Assembly (NCBI GenBank): GCA_028819235.1
Contig: JAPPMC010000094.1
Coordinates: 1 to 53,888 of the forward strand
DNA: 53,888 nucleotides
Reading direction: 5' to 3'
From: Bryobacterales bacterium
Lineage (GTDB): Bacteria > Acidobacteriota > Terriglobia > Bryobacterales > UBA6623
Below are positions 39,031 to 47,354 of this stretch, in pieces; the first letter of the stretch is position 1; the number at the start of each line of letters is the position of its first letter. The notes under the pieces were generated by a model. It saw only the letters and a list, made by a program, of their open reading frames with translations. It was not told the DNA's origin and ran no database searches. The position numbers and the translations under genes were made by a program.

Positions 39031-39465
39031 CAATCTTAGGTCCACCAAGAAGGCCAGCGGGTGTTCCGGTCCCGCGCCGTGGCCAGCTTCGACTAATCGA
39101 TGGTTCTCGGAGCGATTCGCTTCCCGAGGGGATGGGATTCGGCGAAATGCTCGGCCCGGAGACTGGTCTCGTAGAGTGATCCAGTCGCATCCCGTGCCGT
39201 AGTCCGGCCGAAAGCACCGCCTAGGGGCTCAAGAATGTGAATCCCATCGTTTACCATGTGGATGCCGATTCGGCCGGTGCGCGGACTCTGCGCACTTCCT
39301 AGTCGCCCTTGCCGGGCACGTTCGGGCGCAGGTAGCATGCCCTTGCCCATCTTGTTTGGCGCGCGCCGGCGGCACGGTCGGCATCGGGTCGCGTCCCATT
39401 TGCGAGACGGGCCTGAGTGGAGTGCGCCGGCTAGCCGGTGGCACGGACTCGGATCAGGAGGAAGC

Positions 39466-40515
39466 ATGGAACGCATCACGCGCAGGCAGGCGATGGGCAC
39501 GGCCTTGGCGGCACTGGGCGCACCGGCTGCTGCCCAGAGCAAGGAAGGGACGCTCGGGGCCGCCATCATCGGGACGGCGCACTCCCACGCGCTGGGGCAC
39601 CTTGAGGCGATACGGGACTCCGAGAACTATCACTTCGTGGCGGCCGCGGAGCCCGATCCTGCGCTATTGGAGAAGGCGCGGGCCAATCCAAGGTGGCAGG
39701 GCGTGCGTTGGACCAGCGTGGAGGACATCCTCTCCGACACGGAAGTTCAGATGGTCTGCGTAGAGACCGATCCGCTTGACATCCTGCCCTACTCCTTGGC
39801 CAGCGTGCGTGCGGGCAAGCACACCAAGATCGACAAGGCGCCTGGGGTCAACATAGACCTGCTGGGACGCATCCTCCGCGAAGCGGAGGATCGCAGCGTC
39901 GTCGTCCAGATCGGGTATGTCTACCGCTACAACCCGGCTTTCCGACTCGCCCGCCGGGCGATCGAGGACGGGTGGCTCGGCCCTGTGCGGTCGGTCCTTT
40001 GCCAGATGAACGACACGCAGACTCCCGAAAGCCGCAAGCGCCTCGACCGCTACCCGGGCGGGCAGATGTACGAGATCTGCGGGCACATGATCGACGCCCT
40101 CATCTGGCTCATGGGTCCCCCAAAGCGGGTCAGCTCTGTGCTGCGGCAAAGCAAGCCCCACCAAGACGGGATGGAGGACGACGTCGTCGGGACCTTCGAA
40201 TTCGATCCCGCGGTAGCGACCGTCAAGAGCCACACTCGCAACGGCGACCGGTACTTCTACATCTTCGGGGAGAAGGGATCGATCCAGATCGACAGTCCCG
40301 ACAGGCCCGAGGTGCGACTCTCGCTCAGCGAGCCGAACGGCGAGTTCCCGTCCGGAACTCGAAGCGTTCCCGTGGGCCCGTCCAGGCGGTACCTTCCCGA
40401 CATGGACGACTTGGCGGGCGCTATCCGCGAAGGACGCTGGGTCGAGCACTTCACACCGGAGCACGACCTGGCAGTGCAGAGGGCTCTTCTGCAGGCCTGC
40501 GGCATGGGCGTGTAG
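39466..40515 (+). CDS. Exported Gfo/Idh/MocA-family oxidoreductase
   Basis: Encodes 349 aa; AGGAGG lies 4-9 nt before the ATG at 39466. A twin-arginine-like leader (ITRRQAMGTALAALGAPAAAQ) is followed by an NAD(P)-binding Rossmann region (GAAIIGTAHSHALGHLEAI). HTKIDKAPGV replaces the usual EKP motif, and GYVYRYNPAFRLARRAIEDGWLGPVR and YEICGHMIDALIWLMGPP follow. These enzymes oxidise or epimerise sugars with a tightly bound nicotinamide cofactor; exported members are common in Planctomycetes and Acidobacteriota. It is the first gene of a three-gene plus-strand cluster with a DHDPS-like aldolase and a methyltransferase, pointing to sugar-acid catabolism. The substrate is unknown. Confidence 0.88.
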   Translation: MERITRRQAMGTALAALGAPAAAQSKEGTLGAAIIGTAHSHALGHLEAIRDSENYHFVAAAEPDPALLEKARANPRWQGVRWTSVEDILSDTEVQMVCVETDPLDILPYSLASVRAGKHTKIDKAPGVNIDLLGRILREAEDRSVVVQIGYVYRYNPAFRLARRAIEDGWLGPVRSVLCQMNDTQTPESRKRLDRYPGGQMYEICGHMIDALIWLMGPPKRVSSVLRQSKPHQDGMEDDVVGTFEFDPAVATVKSHTRNGDRYFYIFGEKGSIQIDSPDRPEVRLSLSEPNGEFPSGTRSVPVGPSRRYLPDMDDLAGAIREGRWVEHFTPEHDLAVQRALLQACGMGV

Positions 40516-40597
40516 GTTAGGGCGCGGCACGCAGCGCGCAACCGTTTCGGCGACTGCTGGTATCTTGGGACCCGGCCTAGGGCCGAGCGCTTTCCCG

Positions 40598-41500
40598 ATG
40601 CCAGCGACCAGTCGTCGTCCGACCGGAACGATCGGGTTTCCGGTCACGCCATGGGACTCGGACCTCGAGCTCGACGAGCCGGCCCTGCGCAGCTACGCAG
40701 GCCGCATGGCGGGCAGCGGACTGGACGCGCTGTGCTTCTGCGGGAGCAACGGAGAACTCCACGCTCTGGGCTTGGACGAGTACGAGCGTGTATGCAAGGT
40801 CGCCGGCGAAACCGTCGCCGACCGTGTCTACCTGATCATTGGGGTAGGTCAGAGCTGGCGCAATGCCAAGCTGCAGGCGCGCAGCGCCCGCCGCGCGGGT
40901 GCGGACGCCGTGCTGTGCGTCGCCCCCTACATGGGAGACGCCAACGACCCTGGCCTGGCCGAGTACTACCGTGCTGTTGCCGGCGAGGCGCGAGTTAGCG
41001 TCATCCTCTACCAGACGAAGTGGAGCGGCACGCTGGCACTGCCCCTTCTGGAGCGGCTGGCCGGTGTTGAGAACATCAGCATGGTCAAGGACGAGAACGG
41101 CGACCTCTCCCATTACCTGGCCGTCCGCCGGGAATTCGGCGATCGGTTTCGGTGGATCAACGGGATGGCGGAGCCATTCGTGCCGAGCTACTGGAAGCTC
41201 GGTGTGAAGACCTTCACCTCGGGGCTGGCGTGCTTCATGCCAGAGGTCACACTCAGGATCCGGGAACTGGCCCGCGCGGGAGACTTCTCCGCGGTGAACC
41301 AGATCCTTGACGACGTGGTTCTTCCGATGTACGAATTGCGGAACCGGCGCCCGGGGTACAAGGTCTCCATGATCAAGACAGGCATGGCCTTAGCAGGGCT
41401 GCCGGCGGGCGGTGTCCGGCCTCCGCTGGTCCCGATGGCGACCGCGGACCGTGACGACCTGCGAAGATTGATGGCGCGACATGGAATGCTCGCCGATTAG
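40598..41500 (+). CDS. Dihydrodipicolinate synthase/N-acetylneuraminate lyase-superfamily enzyme
   Basis: Encodes 300 aa of the DapA/NanA TIM-barrel family. GSNGE (49-53) replaces the usual GTTGE phosphate/carboxylate loop, catalytic Tyr is Y138 in SVILYQTKW, and the Schiff-base Lys is K164 in SMVKDENGD. The sequence suits 5-dehydro-4-deoxyglucarate dehydratase or a 2-keto-3-deoxy sugar-acid aldolase more than true DapA, given the neighbouring Gfo/Idh gene; that assignment is inference. I chose the ATG at 40598; a TTG at 40565 in frame is the alternative. The 3' end overlaps the next gene by 20 nt. Confidence 0.88.
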   Translation: MPATSRRPTGTIGFPVTPWDSDLELDEPALRSYAGRMAGSGLDALCFCGSNGELHALGLDEYERVCKVAGETVADRVYLIIGVGQSWRNAKLQARSARRAGADAVLCVAPYMGDANDPGLAEYYRAVAGEARVSVILYQTKWSGTLALPLLERLAGVENISMVKDENGDLSHYLAVRREFGDRFRWINGMAEPFVPSYWKLGVKTFTSGLACFMPEVTLRIRELARAGDFSAVNQILDDVVLPMYELRNRRPGYKVSMIKTGMALAGLPAGGVRPPLVPMATADRDDLRRLMARHGMLAD

Positions 41501-42200
41501 GGAAGACCTGCGCCGGGGCTCGGCCCGGAGAGCTTTGGCGTCGCTTGGCGGCTTGCTGCTCGCCGCAGGGTCCCTCTGTTCTCAGCCACTCGACCCGGGC
41601 TCTCCCAGTCCGCCTCCGCGACAGATCGCCCCGGTCATGAGCCATGTCCACGCGGACTGGCTGACGCGGCCCGAACGCGTTCAGGAGGAGCAGCCGGACC
41701 GGCTCGTCAGGGCCCTTCGGATCCCAAATGGGGCCACCGTGGTCGATCTAGGCGCCGGTGTGGGCTACTTCACCTGGCGGCTGGCCCGCGCCGTGGGCCC
41801 GAACGGGAGAGTGATCGCCACCGACATTCAGCCGGAGATGTTGGAGATGCTGGCCGCGAACATGCGCAAGCGGGGCGTGGGCAACGTCACCACCGTTCTC
41901 GCGAAGGACGACGACCCCGGCCTGCCCAGCGGCAACGTGGACCTGGTCCTGATGGTCGACGTCTACCATGAGCTCTCCCGGCCGCGGCTGAACCTGGAGC
42001 GCATCCGGACGGCGCTAAGCACCGGCGGACGGCTGGTGCTCGTCGAGTACCGCGACGAGCCGCAGATCCCCATACACCCGCTGCACAAGATGAGCGTCGG
42101 CCAAGTCCGTGCGGAGGTCGAGCCGGCCGGCTTCGAACTCGTTGAAGTGCTCGGTTTCCTGCCTTCCCAAGACGTGATCATCTTCACGCCGGTCCAATAG
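41481..42200 (+). CDS. SAM-dependent methyltransferase (class I) with N-terminal signal-like segment
   Basis: Encodes 239 aa. The Rossmann motif ATVVDLGAGVGYFTW (86-99), followed by GRVIATDIQPEMLEML (acidic residue binding SAM ribose) and VDLVLMVDVYHELSRP, defines a UbiE/Methyltransf_11-like enzyme. The N-terminal 35 residues (RRALASLGGLLLAAGSLCSQ) look like a signal peptide, which is odd for a SAM enzyme but recurrent in Acidobacteriota and Planctomycetes. A downstream start at M53 (MSHVHADWLTRPERV) would remove it. It overlaps the DHDPS-like gene by 20 nt, implying coupled translation. The substrate is unknown. Confidence 0.82.
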   Translation: MECSPIREDLRRGSARRALASLGGLLLAAGSLCSQPLDPGSPSPPPRQIAPVMSHVHADWLTRPERVQEEQPDRLVRALRIPNGATVVDLGAGVGYFTWRLARAVGPNGRVIATDIQPEMLEMLAANMRKRGVGNVTTVLAKDDDPGLPSGNVDLVLMVDVYHELSRPRLNLERIRTALSTGGRLVLVEYRDEPQIPIHPLHKMSVGQVRAEVEPAGFELVEVLGFLPSQDVIIFTPVQ

Positions 42201-42249
42201 CTGCCGGGCTTGGCCCCGGATCGCAGTCTTGGTGGGTGTCTGCGCGGCG

Positions 42250-42798
42250 TCAGTGCACCGGGTCGCCCACTACTCTGGTGAACTGCGGGCTGTCGATGAC
42301 CGCCCGCAGGTCCGGATCGCGGCGCGCCCATGAACGGAAGTTGGAGTCGATCTCGATCGCCCTGCCGAGGTCTTTGCTGGCGAGGTTTGTCTTCCCGCCC
42401 AGCGCCCTGGCCACGCACTTGAGGTAGTAAAGGTCGCCCGACAGCGGATCCTTGGCCAGTCCCTTGTTGAGCACGCGCACCGCATCGGTGAGCTTGCCGT
42501 TGTTGAGCAGTTGGACGCCTCGGTGGTAGTGGTCCTCGACCGTCTCCAGAAGCGGGCGTCGCTTGCGACGGTTCAGGCAGATGCTCAGGTACACGCTGGC
42601 ACGGTGGCTCACGCACGGATCGGGCCCGGTCACCACCTTCTCCATCATCCTGCGGGCAGCGGCGTACTTGTGCCCCTGAAAGAGCCGTGTGCCCCGCTCG
42701 AACTGCTCGCGCTGCACCACCTCCGGACTGCGGCGCCTTGCGCGAGAGCCCCTTCGCTTGACTGGGCGCTTCGCGCGCTGAGTACTCCCACCCTGCAT
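42250..42798 (-). CDS. TPR-repeat protein
   Basis: Encodes 182 aa with a very basic N-terminus (QRAKRPVKRRGSRARRRS), then TPR-like helix pairs (FERGTRLFQGHKYAAARRMMEKVV, YHRGVQLLNNGKLTDAVRVLNKGLAKDP, YYLKCVARALGGKTNLASKDLGRAIEID). The end RSWARRDPDLRAVIDSPQF resembles TPR C-caps. It probably works as a protein-protein interaction module in the cytoplasm; the basic tail could bind nucleic acid. It is convergent with the methyltransferase cluster and divergent from the uracil-DNA glycosylase. The family name is unknown to me. Confidence 0.75.
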   Translation of the reverse strand: MQGGSTQRAKRPVKRRGSRARRRSPEVVQREQFERGTRLFQGHKYAAARRMMEKVVTGPDPCVSHRASVYLSICLNRRKRRPLLETVEDHYHRGVQLLNNGKLTDAVRVLNKGLAKDPLSGDLYYLKCVARALGGKTNLASKDLGRAIEIDSNFRSWARRDPDLRAVIDSPQFTRVVGDPVH

Positions 42799-43051
42799 TG
42801 GGGTGTCGGCCCGGGTTCGGTACGAATGGAGCGCGAGGTCGGTGAAGTGCGGCCCCGCCCGAACTTCCCGGGCGGCGCGGTTGTTATATCAGATCGCCGC
42901 GCTGCGCGCAAGTCCCCCCTGCGAGGCGAAGGCGCGCCGATTGCGACTTCTCGCGAGCCTCCCGGTGTGCCGGGCCGGAGCCTGCCACCGCTGCCCGGCG
43001 CCTGAAGGGAAGTCAACGTCGGTCCGTGCGGCTGGTACACTGTCGCGCGCC

Positions 43052-43795
43052 ATGGACGCTCCCGAGTTGGACGGCCCGCTCGCCGCGTTGCGCGACGAGA
43101 TCGTCGCCTGCCGCCGCTGCGCACGGCTCGCAGCTCACTGTAAGGCAGTCGCCGCGGCGAAGCGGAGGGCCTACCGGGACTGGGACTACTGGGGCAGGCC
43201 CGTCCCCTCGTTCGGGGATCCGAGCGCGCGCCTGCTCCTGGTAGGCCTGGCACCCGCCGCACACGGAGCGAATCGCACGGGCCGCGTGTTCACGGGAGAC
43301 CGGTCCGGAGACTTTCTGTACCGAGCGTTGCATGAGGCCGGATTCGCTTCCCAGCCCGGGTCCGTGCATCGCTGTGACGGACTGCTGCTGCGGGACTGCT
43401 ACATAAGCTGCGCCGTGCGCTGCGCACCGCCACAGAACCGGCCGTCAAAGGCCGAATTCGAGGCATGCCGACCGTTTCTCGTGCGCGAGCTGGAACTGCT
43501 CCCACGCCTGCGTGCGGCGGTGACGCTCGGCCATTTCGCGCACAGAGCACTGCTGGCGGCGCTGCGCACTTGGGACGGCACACTCCGTCCTGCCGCGTAC
43601 CCGTTCGCCCACGGCCGGCACTACGCCTTGGGCGGCGGCATGCCGGACGTCGTATGCAGCTACCACCCAAGCCCGCTGAACACGCAGACCGGAAGGCTGA
43701 CCATGCCAATGATGCTGGACGTCCTCGCGACTGCCCTCGGCATCGTGCAGACTGCGGACGGCACTCTCCTTACATCAGAAGGGCAAATAAAATAA
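43052..43795 (+). CDS. Iron-sulfur uracil-DNA glycosylase (UdgB/family 5-like)
   Basis: Encodes 247 aa. Cys residues C20 and C23 (CRRCARL) plus two or more later Cys (C120, C124, C140 region) are placed as for the 4Fe-4S cluster of family 4/5 UDGs. The active-site loop GLAPAAHGANRTGRVFTGDRSG (65-86) has the A-P-A-x-H-G-x-N-R-T-G-R signature of UdgB, and the second motif is SYHPSPLNTQTGRLT. UdgB removes uracil, hypoxanthine and related lesions to start base-excision repair. The ATG at 43052 was chosen from the conserved N-terminus; the frame is open upstream. The gene ends in a short AT-rich patch before the DksA-like gene. Confidence 0.88.
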   Translation: MDAPELDGPLAALRDEIVACRRCARLAAHCKAVAAAKRRAYRDWDYWGRPVPSFGDPSARLLLVGLAPAAHGANRTGRVFTGDRSGDFLYRALHEAGFASQPGSVHRCDGLLLRDCYISCAVRCAPPQNRPSKAEFEACRPFLVRELELLPRLRAAVTLGHFAHRALLAALRTWDGTLRPAAYPFAHGRHYALGGGMPDVVCSYHPSPLNTQTGRLTMPMMLDVLATALGIVQTADGTLLTSEGQIK

Positions 43796-43808
43796 TTTTT
43801 TACAAAGG

Positions 43809-43841
43809 TGCAACCACCGAGCGGTTGCAATCATCTATAAT
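43809..43841 (+). promoter_or_regulatory. Perfect inverted repeat beside a TATAAT box, upstream of the DksA/TraR gene
   Basis: TGCAACC (43809-43815) and GGTTGCA (43823-43829) form an exact 7-bp dyad with 7-nt spacing, 6 bp before TATAAT (43836-43841). No good -35 is present at 17 bp, so the dyad occupies its place. It may be an activator or repressor site, or a hairpin ending the glycosylase transcript. The -10 lies 100 bp before the DksA-like ATG. Confidence 0.45.
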
Positions 43842-43940
43842 GTGTTGGTTCGGCGGTGTGTTCCGAGCGCACCCGGGTCGGCAGGCTCCGATCCAACTGT
43901 CAGCAACCGCGCTCAAGACCGCCTCCAGGGAGACAATACT

Positions 43941-44309
43941 ATGCTTTTGCAAGACAAGCTATCTGTGCGCCAGCAGCTGCTGGCCAAGCTCGAAGAGCTC
44001 GACAGGCGCGACGGCCGTGGCGAGTTGATCCGCGAGCGCTGCAACGATCCGATGGATCAGGTGCAGACCCGGTTCGAGATGGACATGGCGATCAGCGTCA
44101 TCAACACCGACTTCCAGACGCGTCGGAAGGTCTCGAAGGCGCTGAAGCTGCTCGAGATCGACGAGTACGGCATCTGCCAGGACTGCGGAGCGGAGATCAA
44201 CCCCAAGCGGCTAGACGCCATCCCTTGGACGACTCTGTGCGTCTATTGCCAGGAAGAGTACGACTCTTCCCGCATGGCCGGTCCCAAGCGGTTCCGCAGG
44301 GCTGCCTGA
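43941..44309 (+). CDS. DksA/TraR-family C4 zinc-finger protein
   Basis: Encodes 122 aa. An N-terminal coiled-coil part (KLSVRQQLLAKLEELDRRDGRGELIRERCNDPMDQVQTRFEMDMAISVIN) is followed by the C4 zinc finger C-QD-C-GAEINPKRLDAIPWTTL-C-VY-C-QEEYD, typical of the family. DksA-like proteins enter the RNA polymerase secondary channel and, with ppGpp, tune transcription. The tip aspartates of classical DksA are not obvious, so the role could be more TraR-like or YocK-like. The ATG at 43941 follows GGGAGA by about 9 nt; the frame is open upstream to 43842 without need. Confidence 0.88.
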   Translation: MLLQDKLSVRQQLLAKLEELDRRDGRGELIRERCNDPMDQVQTRFEMDMAISVINTDFQTRRKVSKALKLLEIDEYGICQDCGAEINPKRLDAIPWTTLCVYCQEEYDSSRMAGPKRFRRAA

Positions 44310-44320
44310 CTCCGGGGCCG

Positions 44321-44342
44321 GCGGGGCGCAGCGCTGCCCCGC
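44321..44342 (+). terminator. GC-rich hairpin after the DksA/TraR gene
   Basis: GCGGGGC (44321-44327) and GCCCCGC (44336-44342) form a perfect 7-bp stem with an 8-nt loop, 12 nt after the stop codon. There is no T-run, so it may pause or stabilise rather than terminate. Confidence 0.5.
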
Positions 44343-44945
44343 GGGCCCATCCCTTGCCAGTCCTCAGCGCGGCCTATCGGGCGGCGGCCCGAAGCCGGCC
44401 CTGGCCAACACGAGCTGGGGCCTTCCGCGGGGCATGGCATGGGTGACGTCCTCACGGGCGAATTGGGGTGTCGGCACCGTCGGTCCTGCGGGCGGCGGCG
44501 AACGTGCGCTCGTTGTCGGCGAGGAACACGAAGCCGGCCGCAGGCGGCAGTGCGTCGGACCGGTTGGCGGAAGTCGATTCGCCGAGCCGGCGCTCGCAGG
44601 CGACGTGTCCTGTGACGGTTTCGACAGTTCGCTCGTACGTTCGCCGCGCTCTCCGGCCTGGGCCTGCCCGGCTCCGCCGGCGTAGGTCCTGCCTTGCTGC
44701 CACGTGTTCTCGGGTTGGCTAGAGACTTGGCAGTGCCCGGGCCCCAGCGTGGAGTACAGCCCAGGGTTCAGTCGATGGCCTTTGGTGTCTGGTGTTCCCT
44801 ATGTCCCTGCAGGCCGGCGTCCCTCTTGGGGTGGGGCGGGTGCGCGCCACCCCAATCAGGCGGATAGCAGAGCTGGAAGCCCGCGTCCGCGGGCGCGGCG
44901 AGGATTTAGGCTCCGGCGGTCGTGGCGGACCGCGACGAGTGAGAC
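44343..44945. other. Gene-poor stretch
   Basis: About 600 bp without a convincing gene between the DksA-like gene and the redoxin. The open frames here lack motifs and protein-like composition. No repeats or dyads were noted. Confidence 0.4.
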
Positions 44946-45533
44946 CTAGCCATAGTAGGAGGGTTCGTTCCCTGGCCGCCACTTGATGTTGCAGCCGGCA
45001 CTTGGCACCTGCGAAGCGGTCGGCACTTTACCAGCCAGTACCGAGTCGATGGCCGAACGCAAGTCCCGGCCGTCGACAGGTACACCATTCCCGGGCCGGC
45101 TGGCGTCAAGCCGCCCTCTGTAGGCCAGCCGGCGGGACGCGTCGAACAGGAAAAAGTCGGGCGTGCAAGCCGCCGTGTAGCTCTTGGCCACATCTTGGGA
45201 CTCGTCGTAGAGGTACGGGAACGAGAAACCGAGCCTGTCGGCCATGGCCTTGAGCTTGTCCGGCGCGTCTTCCGGGTGCGTCCAAGTGCTGTTGGACGAA
45301 ATCGCTGCGATGCCGAGCCGGCGAGCGCCGCCATAGTCTTCGCCGAGACGGGCCAGCTCCTTCTCAACGTGGATCACGAACGGGCAGTGGGCACAGATGA
45401 ACATGACCAGCAGGCCTTCCCGGCCCTCCGCGATCTGGTCGAGTCCTAGTCTCTCGCCGCTAACGGTGTCGGGCAGTTCAAAGTCTGGCGCTGGGGTGCC
45501 CAGCGGGAGCATCGTAGATTCAGTCAGGGCCAC
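44946..45533 (-). CDS. Thioredoxin-fold redoxin (AhpC/TSA family)
   Basis: Encodes 195 aa. LPLGTPAPDFELPDTVSGERL at the N-terminus and the C47-A-H-C50 active site in LLVMFICAHCPFVIHVEKELARL are typical of thiol redoxins of the RESA/TlpA-like group. IAAISSNSTWTHPEDAPDKLKAMADRLGFSFPYLYDESQDVAKSYTAACTPDFFLFD contains the conserved cis-Pro region (CTPDFF). It lacks a signal peptide, so it is probably a cytoplasmic thiol-disulfide oxidoreductase or peroxidase. It is a single gene. Confidence 0.9.
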   Translation of the reverse strand: MALTESTMLPLGTPAPDFELPDTVSGERLGLDQIAEGREGLLVMFICAHCPFVIHVEKELARLGEDYGGARRLGIAAISSNSTWTHPEDAPDKLKAMADRLGFSFPYLYDESQDVAKSYTAACTPDFFLFDASRRLAYRGRLDASRPGNGVPVDGRDLRSAIDSVLAGKVPTASQVPSAGCNIKWRPGNEPSYYG

Positions 45534-46032
45534 AACGTGGATTATAGAGCCTGCCCCTCGACAAGTCGGGGCCGGTGCTTCCGCTGCTCATTGGCAGCCC
45601 TCGATCCCCCACCAAGAAGAGGCTTGCTGGCAGGCAACCCAGGTCGATGACGCGGTCACCGGTAAGTGCGGCCATCAGGATTCACGTAGTCGACGCCCGT
45701 AGCGACGACGAGCCAGATCGCGGTCTTTGGGTCCGTCCTCAGGCCCAGTCGGGCACGCATGAGCGCCCCGATGACCCGCCAGCGAGGACCGGCTAGAGTG
45801 AGTGCGTCCCTGCTCCCCAAGAGTCCCGCTGCCAGTTGGCACTAGACCAATGCCAAGGGGTGGATGCAATTCGGCAACTGACTATCGACACTCTCACACT
45901 TTGGCGGGCTGCGAGGGCTCAGCTCCGATGCGTCGTCCGACGGCCAAGGCAAACTCCGGCAGATTGGACGGACGCATCCCTTTCCCTCTAGGTCGCCAGT
46001 GCCCCCAGGAGCATCCCAGGCTCAATCCGCGA
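45534..46032. other. Gene-poor stretch
   Basis: No convincing gene. Base composition starts to fall toward the AT-richer insert that follows. No tRNA-like cloverleaf was seen that would explain an integration site. Confidence 0.4.
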
Positions 46033-46062
46033 TTGACGTCGGCAGGATCGATGGGGTATGAT
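46033..46062 (+). promoter_or_regulatory. Sigma70-type promoter of the AT-richer DUF5131 locus
   Basis: TTGACG (46033-46038) and TATGAT (46057-46062) have 18-bp spacing and are followed by TTATAAAC. They lie about 47 bp before the small upstream gene. They are the closest to consensus of the promoters I noticed outside the methyltransferase operon. Confidence 0.55.
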
Positions 46063-46108
46063 TTATAAACAAGATAGGCATATGCTGACATAGAATTCGG
46101 AAATTAGT

Positions 46109-46429
46109 ATGAATTCGTCACTTAGACCAATGCAACGAGAGAGAGAAGGCAGGTCGGGCGGCAATTCCGTGAAAAGCACGGCCATGACCGATGACGCCGT
46201 GCAGAAAGCCGCGCTGTCGGGCGGCGATAAGACAAGGGAACGGCTGGACTTTCTCAAGTGCTATCTAAACGACTACACTACAGCGCTAGAGTGGATTCCC
46301 ATCGGGTTGGACCGCACAGGCGCCTTTGCGAGCGCTGGAGAAGCTCTAGTCCCTACGCCCGGCCAAGACCATGAACAGTTGGTCGGCGGAACACTCAGGG
46401 GGTGTTGGATTTGCGAAGAGGATGGATGA
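46109..46429 (+). CDS. Small hypothetical protein upstream of DUF5131
   Basis: Encodes 106 aa, starting at ATG 46109. It contains KTRERLDFLKCYLNDYTTALEWIPIGLDRTGAFASAGEALVP and ends near GCWICEEDG. I recognise no family. Base use is AT-richer than the rest of the window, like the next gene, and a good promoter lies just upstream, so it is probably expressed and acquired with its neighbour. It could also be the decayed remainder of a larger gene. The gap to the next ATG is 24 nt. Confidence 0.5.
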   Translation: MNSSLRPMQREREGRSGGNSVKSTAMTDDAVQKAALSGGDKTRERLDFLKCYLNDYTTALEWIPIGLDRTGAFASAGEALVPTPGQDHEQLVGGTLRGCWICEEDG

Positions 46430-46453
46430 ACATATTTTGGCGGACTTCGGAGC

Positions 46454-47179
46454 ATGACGCAAGCCTCGCGAATAGAATGGACAGAACGAACTTGGAACCC
46501 TGTGACAGGATGCACCAAGATTAGTGAGGGTTGTAAGCATTGCTACGCGGAACGCATGTCCAGAAGGCTGCGGTTGATGGGATTGCAAAAATACAAGCGA
46601 GAATTCCAACTTGCCGTACATCCGGCGACACTCGTCGATCCATTCAAATGGAAGAAGCCGAGTCTTGTATTCGTTAACTCAATGTCAGACTTGTTTCACA
46701 AGAGGGTGCCTGACCACTTCATATTATCAGTGTTCGATACTATGAATCGGACTGACAGGCACACGTATCAGATCCTCACGAAGCGTCCAGAGCGAGCGGT
46801 GTCTCTCGATCCTGAACTACACTGGACATCAAATATCTGGCTGGGAACTAGCATCGAGTCCGAGCGGTGGTTGCAGCGCGCTGACATCCTTCGCGGGTCA
46901 AGTGCCAGTGTCAAGTTTCTTTCACTTGAGCCCCTACTAGGACCACTTTCTGGTCTGAGCCTAGATGGAATCGATTGGGTGATCGTTGGTGGGGAATCCG
47001 GTCCGGGAGCACGACCAATGAATCCGGATTGGGTCCGCGAGATTCGGTCGAACTGCATTGAGAATGGTGTGCCGTTCTTTTTCAAGCAATGGGGTGGTGT
47101 GAATAAGAAGCGGTCCGGTCGGCTGCTGGACGGCAGGACTTGGGATGAGCTGCCGCCCCGCAATGTCTATGGGGAATAA
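46454..47179 (+). CDS. DUF5131 (phage Gp37/Gp68) family protein
   Basis: Encodes 241 aa. The signature WTERTWNPVTGCTKISEGCKHCYAERM has three Cys (C20, C27, C30) in a C-x6-C-x2-C motif like that of radical-SAM-type proteins. LVFVNSMSDLFHKRVPD, TYQILTKRPER, IWLGTSIESERW, FLSLEPLLGPL, WVIVGGESGPGARPM and PFFFKQWGG are all family hallmarks. Its usual partner in mobile regions is a three-Cys-motif partner protein (TcmP), which is not present here. The biochemical role is not established. Its clearly lower GC and the promoter in front mark it as horizontally acquired, probably from phage or a plasmid. Confidence 0.9.
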   Translation: MTQASRIEWTERTWNPVTGCTKISEGCKHCYAERMSRRLRLMGLQKYKREFQLAVHPATLVDPFKWKKPSLVFVNSMSDLFHKRVPDHFILSVFDTMNRTDRHTYQILTKRPERAVSLDPELHWTSNIWLGTSIESERWLQRADILRGSSASVKFLSLEPLLGPLSGLSLDGIDWVIVGGESGPGARPMNPDWVREIRSNCIENGVPFFFKQWGGVNKKRSGRLLDGRTWDELPPRNVYGE

Positions 47180-47307
47180 GATACGAATATATCACGGACA
47201 ATGGGCCAAGGCAGACTCCCAAGCTCGGGATCGACGATGACCCTTCCCTTGGGCATGCGGCTGGGCCGAAGGGACGGTTCCAGGTCAGTCATAGGGATGA
47301 GCCTCTC

Positions 47308-47333
47308 CTAGACCCTTGCAAGAGGGTGTCTAG
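47308..47333. terminator. Hairpin between convergent genes
   Basis: CTAGAC (47308-47313) pairs with GTCTAG (47328-47333), and inner CC..GG pairs extend the stem. It lies between the DUF5131 gene and the convergent secreted-protein gene, so it may serve both. There is no T-run. Confidence 0.4.
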
Positions 47334-47354
47334 GAACACCCGCGGTCTGGCGTG

